In this document: piece by piece, positions 26,736-34,095 of the stretch
Layout of the letters: every line of letters begins with the position of its first letter
Numbering within the stretch: position 1 is the first letter of the stretch
Source: Flavobacteriaceae bacterium UBA7684
GTDB lineage: Bacteria > Bacteroidota > Bacteroidia > Flavobacteriales > Flavobacteriaceae
Length of the DNA stretch: 64,000 nucleotides
Assembly: GCA_002482885.1 (NCBI GenBank)
Contig: DLGW01000026.1
Span: 40,042-104,041, forward strand
Reading direction: 5' to 3'
Notes under the pieces: generated by a model
Told to the model about the DNA's origin: nothing
What the model saw: the letters and a program-made list of their open reading frames with translations, nothing else
Databases searched by the model: none
Made by a program: the position numbers and the translations under genes

Positions 26736-28298
26736 ATGAAATCTATTCTAGACAGGTTAGTAGATTATTTTATCCACCCAAAACTACAAGAGGACATTGA
26801 ACTTTTTATAAAAGTTAAAACTACCATTAGGGCTTATTTACTGACTTCTCTTTTTATTGTGGCATACATTATCATGTATGAAATAGTAGATGAACACGTA
26901 AGTCTCGTTAAACGTATTTGTAATTTTCTAGCCTTATTTTCTTGTTTATCAACTCTTTACTTTATTAAAAAGAACGGAGAACATCTTAAAGTTACCTACA
27001 TTCAAATTTTTTCGTTTTTAGGAATTCTTTTTACTTCATCGTATTATTCTGGTGGAATATATTCCGCAGATATTTTTTGGTTTTTAGCTGTTCCCTTATT
27101 TAATTTCCTATATAACGATAAAAATCTTGGATTTATTTCTTTGTTTGTCTCAGGAATTGTCTTTTCAATATTTTACACTTTAGAAATTATAAATTTTAAA
27201 GATTTTAGAACTGAAAACTTTGAAACTGGAGTGAATTATGAATTTTTCAATATTATATCCATAACCATCTTTATTTCGTTAATTACTATTATTTATATTA
27301 ATAGTGCCGAAAAAATCAAACAAGAATTACAGGCTTTAAAAGAAAAAGAAGTTAGAACTATTGACACCAAATTTCAATACATTATTGAAAATGCTAAAGA
27401 AATAATTTCTTTACACAATAAGTCTGTAGAGGTAACTTACATTTCACCTTCGGTAAAAAACATTCTAGAATATGAACCCGATGAATTAATTGGGATGAAT
27501 GTAAGAATGCTTTTTGGAATCGAAGCTACCGAATTTAATAAATCCTTTATACATGAATGCGTAACCAAATCGGGTAAAAAAGTTTGGTTAGAAATTACCA
27601 TGAATCGAATTTATGATGAATTAGGAACTGGTGATCGTTTTATTTCTTTAGCAAGAGACATTACTAGTACCGTACTAGAAAACAAAAGAATTAATGAATT
27701 AAGAGAACAAATTGCCAATGACTTTCATGACGAAATCGGGAACAAACTGGCAGCTATTACCTTAAATGCTAATGTACTTTCCTTAAAAATGAAAGACAAT
27801 GAATTAAACACCATCTTAAATAAGATTCAAGAAACTTCTAAATCCCTATATCAAAATTCCCGAGATTTTATTTGGTCTATTGATTCCAAAAGCGACTTAC
27901 TAGGCGAAATGTATACTCACATCCGTGATTTTGGTGAAGATTTTTTTCAATCCTTACCGATTAACTTTATAGCCGAATCATCGCCAGTTATGATTTTTGA
28001 AAAAGTAAAGTTACCCATGTATTCTGGCAGACACATTATTCTTATTTGTACAGAAGCTTTTACCAATGCCGCTAAACATGCCAATTGTAATACTATTGTA
28101 TTTGGATTTTATTACGAGAACGATTTGTTAACCATAAAAATTAAAGATAATGGCGTAGGATTTAATACTAATGATTTAAAAAATGGCAAAGGAATGACTT
28201 CGATTAAAAAAAGAGCGAAAATCATTAATTTTAATATTAAATTACAATCCGATAATTCTGGAACTACCTTAACCCTAACTAAAAAACTACCCGTTTAA
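26736..28298 (+). CDS. Membrane PAS-domain sensor histidine kinase (HisKA_3/NarX-like)
   Basis: The 520-residue protein has about six transmembrane helices in residues 30-195 and a short coiled linker. A PAS domain (about 210-315) contains YIIENAKEIISLHNKSVEVT, and the dimerisation motif is FHDEIGNKLAAITLN with phosphoacceptor His near 330. The C-terminal ATPase has the N-box EAFTNAAKHANC, DNGVGFN and GKGMTSIKKRAK. The H-box type pairs with NarL/LuxR-type regulators, and one follows 40 bases downstream. The signal is unknown; the membrane part has no large periplasmic loop, so sensing is probably in the membrane or through PAS. Confidence 0.92.
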   Translation: MKSILDRLVDYFIHPKLQEDIELFIKVKTTIRAYLLTSLFIVAYIIMYEIVDEHVSLVKRICNFLALFSCLSTLYFIKKNGEHLKVTYIQIFSFLGILFTSSYYSGGIYSADIFWFLAVPLFNFLYNDKNLGFISLFVSGIVFSIFYTLEIINFKDFRTENFETGVNYEFFNIISITIFISLITIIYINSAEKIKQELQALKEKEVRTIDTKFQYIIENAKEIISLHNKSVEVTYISPSVKNILEYEPDELIGMNVRMLFGIEATEFNKSFIHECVTKSGKKVWLEITMNRIYDELGTGDRFISLARDITSTVLENKRINELREQIANDFHDEIGNKLAAITLNANVLSLKMKDNELNTILNKIQETSKSLYQNSRDFIWSIDSKSDLLGEMYTHIRDFGEDFFQSLPINFIAESSPVMIFEKVKLPMYSGRHIILICTEAFTNAAKHANCNTIVFGFYYENDLLTIKIKDNGVGFNTNDLKNGKGMTSIKKRAKIINFNIKLQSDNSGTTLTLTKKLPV

Positions 28299-28338
28299 GG
28301 GGATGTAATAACACTCAACTTTTATTAGTTTTAAAACT

Positions 28339-28959
28339 ATGACTAATCGAATCGTAATTATAGAAGACAATCAAATGGTTAGCGAAGCTTTTGCTTTACT
28401 ACTAACCCTACGAGAAAATTTTGAAGTAGTAAACACCTATACCAACTGTGAAAGTGCTATTAAAAACATTAAACAGGATGAACCTGATATTATTCTGATG
28501 GATATTGATTTACCAGGAATGAGTGGTATTGAAGGCACTAAAAAAATCAAGAAAATACTCCCCAAAACCGATATTTTAATTATTACTGTGTTTGAAAACG
28601 GAAAAACGGTATTTGATGCTTTATGCGCAGGTGCATCGGGCTATTTAACCAAAAATAGCGATCAACACAAATTATTAAATGCGATTGACGAAGTTCAAAA
28701 AGGAGGAGCTCCTATGAGTAGTAAAATTGCTAAAATGGTGGTTCAATCCTTTCAAAAAAACAACAATTCCCCTTTAACAGAACGCGAAACCGAAATACTT
28801 TCTAGAATTGCCGAAGGTAACAGCCATACCACCATAGGCGAACAACTTTTTATTTCTAAAGAAACGGTTAAGTACCATATTAAAAATATTTACATCAAAC
28901 TTCAGGTAAATAACAAAGCAGACGCTATTAAAAAAGGAAATGAAGAGCGTTTGATATAA
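28339..28959 (+). CDS. NarL/LuxR-type response regulator
   Basis: A 206-residue protein with a receiver domain (phosphoacceptor Asp55 in ILMDIDLPG, acidic pair ED at 9-10, Lys in SGYLTK) and a C-terminal LuxR HTH (LTERETEILSRIAEGNSHTT, then SKETVKYHIKNIYIKLQVNN). It is the cognate partner of the preceding kinase by position. No target is visible; it could act on the structured RNA or small genes just downstream, but this is only proximity. Confidence 0.94.
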   Translation: MTNRIVIIEDNQMVSEAFALLLTLRENFEVVNTYTNCESAIKNIKQDEPDIILMDIDLPGMSGIEGTKKIKKILPKTDILIITVFENGKTVFDALCAGASGYLTKNSDQHKLLNAIDEVQKGGAPMSSKIAKMVVQSFQKNNNSPLTERETEILSRIAEGNSHTTIGEQLFISKETVKYHIKNIYIKLQVNNKADAIKKGNEERLI

Positions 28960-29073
28960 TTTTTTTATAAGAAAAAATTAAAACTACCCTTTTTAGGGGG
29001 TACACATTCAGTAATCGCAATGTAATTTAGCAACGTAAACTAAAATATATACGTTCATAGACATAATAGCTGC

Positions 29074-29250
29074 GATATTGAAGAGAGCTGCTCCTGTATT
29101 TTTAATCTTAAAAAGATATATTTTGAATTAAACTTTTTTAAGATGTTTCGGTCGATAGTCTGTAGTACACAGTTTGACCAGCTCCCCCCAGCCATTTTTT
29201 ATAGGGCAAATAAGTTTTTAACTTATACCCAACTGCTTCTCTTCAATATC
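29074..29250 (+). ncRNA. Structured non-coding RNA candidate (6S-like or leader RNA)
   Basis: A perfect 12-base inverted pair GATATTGAAGAG (29074-29085) / CTCTTCAATATC (29239-29250) closes a region of 177 bases. Inside are ATCTTAAAAA / TTTTTAAGAT (29105-29114, 29135-29144, 10 bp), GGTC-CTGT / ACAG-GACC (29150-29179) and ATAAGTT-TTT-AACTTAT (29210-29226). There is no open frame. Length and closed terminal helix are compatible with the flavobacterial 6S-type RNA known from comparative genomics; I cannot confirm the family. Strand is inferred from neighbours; the fold is nearly as good on the other strand. Bases 28960-29073 upstream hold no gene. Confidence 0.45.
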
Positions 29251-29293
29251 TGTCAGTTATCCATATAAATAACCTAACTCAAATAAAAATATT

Positions 29294-29440
29294 ATGGAAC
29301 TATTAAAAAATGTAATTACAACCAACAATAAGGGAAGATTGTTGATAGTAGCACTAATTGTTATAGCTTATATGACATTAGTTCTTTGTTTTTTTGAATT
29401 AGCATCCGGAATAGACTCGTTTTTAACAACTAACAACTAA
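29294..29440 (+). CDS. 48-residue single-span membrane protein
   Basis: ATG at 29294 opens a 48-codon frame (MELLKNVITTNNKGR, then a hydrophobic helix LLIVALIVIAYMTLVLCFF, then ASGIDSFLTTNN). The positive-inside pattern suggests an N-in single-pass protein. It ends 17 bases before the next small gene, with which it may be co-transcribed, and starts just after the structured RNA. I do not recognise it; coding status rests on composition and the clean transmembrane segment. Confidence 0.45.
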   Translation: MELLKNVITTNNKGRLLIVALIVIAYMTLVLCFFELASGIDSFLTTNN

Positions 29441-29457
29441 CCTAAAACAACTAAAAA

Positions 29458-29676
29458 ATGAATTTAACCTTACCTCACCCAAACAGTAGTGTGATTGAAG
29501 TACCAGAGTACATTCTTCCTGGTAGAATTCGATTAGCAGTTCTCAAAACAAAACAATTGTTTTGCCATCATGATTACAAAACAACGCGTAAAAGCAATTT
29601 GTTTGGAAATCATTTTGTACAAGTAGATAGATGTAGTAAGTGTAAAAAAAGAAAAGTAAAAACCTATAACGAATAA
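29458..29676 (+). CDS. Small protein with Cys-x2-Cys and basic tail, uncharacterised
   Basis: A 72-residue protein with HHDY in the middle and a C-terminal CSKCKKRKVK. His/Cys placement (CHHDY..., CSKC) could make a small zinc-binding site, and the basic end could contact nucleic acid. Family not recognised. It follows the 48-residue membrane protein gene, and its end faces nadB 4 bases away. Confidence 0.55.
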   Translation: MNLTLPHPNSSVIEVPEYILPGRIRLAVLKTKQLFCHHDYKTTRKSNLFGNHFVQVDRCSKCKKRKVKTYNE

Positions 29677-29680
29677 TCCA

Positions 29681-31252
29681 CTAACAGTTATCCACGTTAT
29701 AGAATGTCCCCCGATTTTCCTTCTGTTGTACCGATTGCTCCGCAATCAAATACCCAACCGTAATTAAATTACGTAATTCGTACAACTGAGGGGATATTCG
29801 GGTTTTTTTGTAGATTTTTTCAGTTTCTTCGTGCAGAATTTTTAATCTAGCCGATGCCATATCGATTAATTCATTAGATCTAAAAATAGCCAAATAATCA
29901 CTCATAATGCGTTGCAATTCTTTACGATTATGGGTTAACACCACCAATTCCTTAGGCGAATTAGTTCCTTGATCATCCCATTCTGGAATCATCGATAAAT
30001 CAACAGTTAAACCAGCTTCTTTATCTTTTAAATCTAAAAATATTCTGTGAGAATACACTAGTGCTTCTAATAAAGAATTAGAGGCCAAACGATTAGCCCC
30101 ATGTAAACCTGTGCAAGCACATTCGCCGTTGGCGTACAAATTTTCAATATTTGTTCTCCCGAATAAATCCACTGCTATTCCTCCACAAAAATAATGAGCC
30201 GCTGGAACAATAGGAATCCAATCCTTAGTAATTATAATTCCCTTTGTTAAACACTTTTCAAAAATATTCGGAAAATGATGGATGAATTTACTTTTATCTA
30301 AATGGTTACAATCCAAATACACACAATCGTCTCCACTAATTTTTAGTTCCTTATCTATAGATTGCGAAACAATATCTCTAGAAGCCATTTCACCCCTTTC
30401 ATCATATTTAAACATAAAACGTTCACCATTTTTATTTCTTAAATAAGCCCCAAAACCACGAATAGCTTCAGTGATTAAAAATGACGGACTTTCTGAGGGT
30501 TCATATAAGGCAGTAGGATGAAATTGTACAAATTGCATATTTTCAACCTTAGCTTTTGCGCGGTAAGCTACCGCTACCCCATCGCCAGTGGCTATCGTTG
30601 GATTGGTAGTGTATGCATATACCTGACCCGCTCCTCCTGTAGCTAAAATAGTATTTCCCGAAACAAAAGTTTCTATTTTACCCGTACTGCTATCTAAAGC
30701 ATAAGCTCCATAACACTTTTTAGGAGAATCTACGGTTAAATATTGATGATATATTTGATGTTCTGTAATTAAATCGATTACAAAAAAATGAGGGTATAAT
30801 GTAATGTTTTTTAAATTCTTTACCTTTTTCAATAAAGACCGTTCTATTTCAAAACCCGTAATGTCTTTATGATGCAACACTCGATTTTCGGTATGCCCTC
30901 CTTCGAGTCCTAAGTCATAATTACCATGCTCATCTTTGTCAAAATTGGTTCCCCAATCTATGATTTCTTTTAATCGGTCTGGACCTTCGGAAACTACTAC
31001 CCTAACGACTTCTTCATTACACAAACCATCACCAGCCACTAAAGTATCTTGTACATGTTTTTCAAAGGAATCCGTAGCATTAGTTACCACCGCAATACCA
31101 CCTTGTGCATATTTGGTGTTAGACTCGTTGGCATCGGCCTTGGTTAAAACAATTACCTTGTGATTGGGTTTTTCTTGTGCGTATTTAATTGCGGTGGTTA
31201 AACCTGCAATTCCTGAACCGATAATGAGTAAATCCGATTGGTAAATAGCCAT
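29681..31252 (-). CDS. nadB: L-aspartate oxidase
   Basis: This 523-residue flavoprotein oxidises L-aspartate to iminoaspartate, the first step of de novo NAD synthesis. The FAD motif is GSGIAGLTTAIKYA (residues 12-25). EGGHTENRVLHHKDITG and NGECACTGLHGANRLASNSL are signature segments of the succinate dehydrogenase/aspartate oxidase family; size and pairing with nadA decide the assignment. Its start is 2 bases after the stop of nadA, one operon. The C-terminus ends near two small rightward genes. Confidence 0.96.
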   Translation of the reverse strand: MAIYQSDLLIIGSGIAGLTTAIKYAQEKPNHKVIVLTKADANESNTKYAQGGIAVVTNATDSFEKHVQDTLVAGDGLCNEEVVRVVVSEGPDRLKEIIDWGTNFDKDEHGNYDLGLEGGHTENRVLHHKDITGFEIERSLLKKVKNLKNITLYPHFFVIDLITEHQIYHQYLTVDSPKKCYGAYALDSSTGKIETFVSGNTILATGGAGQVYAYTTNPTIATGDGVAVAYRAKAKVENMQFVQFHPTALYEPSESPSFLITEAIRGFGAYLRNKNGERFMFKYDERGEMASRDIVSQSIDKELKISGDDCVYLDCNHLDKSKFIHHFPNIFEKCLTKGIIITKDWIPIVPAAHYFCGGIAVDLFGRTNIENLYANGECACTGLHGANRLASNSLLEALVYSHRIFLDLKDKEAGLTVDLSMIPEWDDQGTNSPKELVVLTHNRKELQRIMSDYLAIFRSNELIDMASARLKILHEETEKIYKKTRISPQLYELRNLITVGYLIAEQSVQQKENRGTFYNVDNC

Positions 31253-31254
31253 TT

Positions 31255-32190
31255 TTATTTAGATATTTCAAGCATTCGCTCTATAGGAATAATCGCTTTT
31301 GCTCTGATTTCTTCGGAAACAAAAACTTCTGGAGCTTCATTCAACATGCATTGATATAATTTTTCAAGCGTATTCACTCGCATAAAACCACATTCACTAC
31401 AAGCACAAGTATTGTCTTCGTGCGATGGCGCCGGAATCAATACGGTATTCGGAACTTCTTTTTGCATTTGGTGTAAAATTCCCGCTTCGGTAGCTACAAT
31501 AAACTCTTCTGCAGGATTGGCTTTTACATAATTAATCATGCCACTAGTAGAACCTATGTAATGGGCTGTTTTTAAAATATGTGTTTCCGACTCTGGATGT
31601 GCAATAATTTTTGCTTTAGGATGTTTGGCATGAAGTGCTAATAACTTATCAATAGAAAAGGCTTCATGAACAATACAAGCACCATCCCATAAAATCATGT
31701 CTCTGCCGGTTTGTTGCATTACATATTTACCTAAATTTTTATCTGGCGCAAAAATAATCGGCTGGTCTTTAGGTACTGAGTTGACTATTTTAATGGCATT
31801 AGACGATGTACAAACCAAATCACTAATAGCCTTTACTTCTGCAGAAGCATTGATATAGGTGATTACAATATGATCTGGATATTTGTTTTTTAATTCCTGA
31901 AGCGCTGGTGCCGGACATGAATCCGCCAAAGAACATCCTGCTTTAAAATCAGGTATGATTACTTTTTTGGTAGGATTAATAATTTTTGCCGTTTCTGCCA
32001 TAAAATGCACGCCTGCAAAAACAATGATATCCGCTTCTACTTTAGCCGCTTCCTGAGACAACCCTAAACTATCGCCAACAAAATCAGCAATATCCTGAAT
32101 TTCAGGAAACTGATAATAATGCGCTAAAATAATGGCATTTTTCTCTTTTTTTAATCGATTGATTGCATCAAAATACTTCTGTTTATCCAT
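31255..32190 (-). CDS. nadA: Quinolinate synthase A
   Basis: The 311-residue [4Fe-4S] enzyme condenses iminoaspartate with dihydroxyacetone phosphate to quinolinate. Cys-containing signatures are [27 protein letters not shown] and the late [36 protein letters not shown] near the N-terminus is typical of the first domain. It is the first gene of the nadAB operon; the 175-base gap to the YceI gene carries no consensus promoter that I can defend. Confidence 0.97.
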   Translation of the reverse strand: MDKQKYFDAINRLKKEKNAIILAHYYQFPEIQDIADFVGDSLGLSQEAAKVEADIIVFAGVHFMAETAKIINPTKKVIIPDFKAGCSLADSCPAPALQELKNKYPDHIVITYINASAEVKAISDLVCTSSNAIKIVNSVPKDQPIIFAPDKNLGKYVMQQTGRDMILWDGACIVHEAFSIDKLLALHAKHPKAKIIAHPESETHILKTAHYIGSTSGMINYVKANPAEEFIVATEAGILHQMQKEVPNTVLIPAPSHEDNTCACSECGFMRVNTLEKLYQCMLNEAPEVFVSEEIRAKAIIPIERMLEISK

Positions 32191-32365
32191 GCTATTAAAT
32201 GCTTTTAAAAGGCAGGTAAAATTACAAATGTTTTTCTTTTTTGAACCGCTTAAAGGCTAATAATATCTTAACACAATGGTATTATTCCGTTATATTTCTT
32301 AACTTAATGTGTGATTTTTCTTTAAACAGAAAATTTACAACCAATACCCAACCTTAAAAAACTGT

Positions 32366-32950
32366 ATGATGAAAACAACTACTATTCAACTGGGTTTGAT
32401 TTTTATTGCTTTTTTTATAGGAGTAAATTTAATTCCTTTAATAGGTCAAGAAAAAACAACAGATAATAAAGCAAAGATTAATTTCTCGATTAAGCACTTA
32501 GGCGTAACCGTACATGGTGTTTTTAATCCTTTTGAATCGAACTATCATTGTAATCCTAAAAAAGTAAGTGAAAGTTTTATCAACTTAAAAATCCCTGTAA
32601 AAAATATTTCCACAGGAAACAAAACCAGAGATAAAAACTTGTTATCTGACAATTTTTTTAATGAAAATAGATACCCTTTTATTTTATTTACATCAACAAG
32701 TGTAGAAAAAATAAGCTTGGAAGAATATCGCATTAAAGGAAAATTAACCATTAAAGGGATTAGCAAAGAAATTACTATTCCTTTAAAACTTTCGTTTAAA
32801 GACGAAACCAATGATTATATGATTTTAAAAGCCATAGTAACCATTAACCGAAATGATTTTGGGGTAGGAACCAACTACTGGTTAGCACAAACTTGTATCG
32901 GAAATACAGTAACGATACAATCAGAAATAAAAGTGTTTTTAACGGACTGA
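32366..32950 (+). CDS. YceI-family secreted lipid-binding protein
   Basis: A 194-residue protein with an N-terminal signal or anchor helix (TIQLGLIFIAFFIGVNLIPL) and a YceI-type lipocalin-like fold: FSIKHLGVTVHGVFNPF, FILFTSTSVEKI, IKGKLTIKGISKEITIPLKL, NRNDFGVGTNYW. The family binds isoprenoid quinones or fatty chains in the periplasm. It is expressed alone, and its last 12 bases overlap the end of the convergent bshA gene. Confidence 0.85.
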   Translation: MMKTTTIQLGLIFIAFFIGVNLIPLIGQEKTTDNKAKINFSIKHLGVTVHGVFNPFESNYHCNPKKVSESFINLKIPVKNISTGNKTRDKNLLSDNFFNENRYPFILFTSTSVEKISLEEYRIKGKLTIKGISKEITIPLKLSFKDETNDYMILKAIVTINRNDFGVGTNYWLAQTCIGNTVTIQSEIKVFLTD

Positions 32951-34078
32951 TTTATGAGCGACCACATCCATATATAGTTTTTCGTACAGCGGTAATATGA
33001 ATTCGATATCAAATTTTCTGGCTGCTGTTTTTGCATTTTCTTTAAATTGTGCTAACAATAACGGATTACCTAAAATCGTTATGGATTTTTGAGCCATTAA
33101 ATCCACTTCGCCAACATTACACAAATAGCCCGAAACGCCATCTATGTTTACTTCGGGTAATCCTCCTGTGTTGGTTGAAATCACAGGAACACCATGAGCC
33201 ATGGCCTCTAAAGCAGCTAATCCAAAACTTTCGGTTTCCGAAGGCAATAAAAACAAATCTGAATAACATAAGATTTTAGCAATCTCGGAGCTGTTCCCGA
33301 AGAAAATTACTTTATCGCTGATGCCTAATTCTTGACATAATTTTTCGGCAACTTCTTTTTCTGGCCCATCACCCACCATGAGTAATTTACAAGAGATTTC
33401 CTTTTGAATTTGGTTAAAAATCTGAATCACATCGGGTATTCTTTTTACCCGTCTGAAATTACTAATATGTGTAATTATTTTTTCTTCTGGATCAGCAAAC
33501 CAACTTCTTAAACAAGGTCCTTCGTGTTCTTTTTTAATTTTTTCAACTTCAATAAAATTAGGAATTACCTGAATTTCTTTATCTATTTCGAATAATCGAT
33601 AAGTATCGTTTTTTAAACTTTCGGAAACTGCTGTAACCACATCCGACTTATTGATGCTAAAACTAACTGCTGGTTTGTAATACGGATGATTTCCTACTAA
33701 AGTAATGTCGGTACCATGAAGAGTAGTAACAATAGGTAAATCAATATTTTCTTCTTGCAACATTTTTTTGGCCATGTATCCTGCATATGCATGAGGTATG
33801 GCATAATGCACATGCAACACTTCTATGCGGTGTTGTTTAACTACATCAACCAATTTACTGGATAAAGCCAATTCGTACGGTTGATAATGAAACAACGGAT
33901 ATTCGGGAACATGCACTTCATGATAATGAATATTTCGGTTGAGTAACTCTAATCTTACTGGCTGACTGTAGGTTACAAAATGAATTTCGTGCCCACGATT
34001 GGCTAATTCTAAACCCAATTCTGTGGCAACTACTCCACTTCCTCCAAAAGTTGGATAACATACAATTGCAATCTTCAT
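32939..34078 (-). CDS. bshA: N-acetyl-alpha-D-glucosaminyl L-malate synthase BshA
   Basis: A 379-residue GT4 glycosyltransferase making GlcNAc-malate, the first step to bacillithiol. Typical segments are CYPTFGGSGVVATELGLELA, HVHYAIPHAYAGYMA, TTLHGTDITLVGNH, SNFRRVKRIPDVIQIF and the donor site LPSETESFGLAALEAMAHG. The start motif and HYAIPHA distinguish BshA from general GT4 enzymes. It lies 17 bases after the GH3/serine hydrolase fusion gene and is likely co-transcribed with it. Confidence 0.95.
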   Translation of the reverse strand: MKIAIVCYPTFGGSGVVATELGLELANRGHEIHFVTYSQPVRLELLNRNIHYHEVHVPEYPLFHYQPYELALSSKLVDVVKQHRIEVLHVHYAIPHAYAGYMAKKMLQEENIDLPIVTTLHGTDITLVGNHPYYKPAVSFSINKSDVVTAVSESLKNDTYRLFEIDKEIQVIPNFIEVEKIKKEHEGPCLRSWFADPEEKIITHISNFRRVKRIPDVIQIFNQIQKEISCKLLMVGDGPEKEVAEKLCQELGISDKVIFFGNSSEIAKILCYSDLFLLPSETESFGLAALEAMAHGVPVISTNTGGLPEVNIDGVSGYLCNVGEVDLMAQKSITILGNPLLLAQFKENAKTAARKFDIEFILPLYEKLYMDVVAHKSVR

Positions 34079-34095
34079 GTCAACAATAAATTAGA

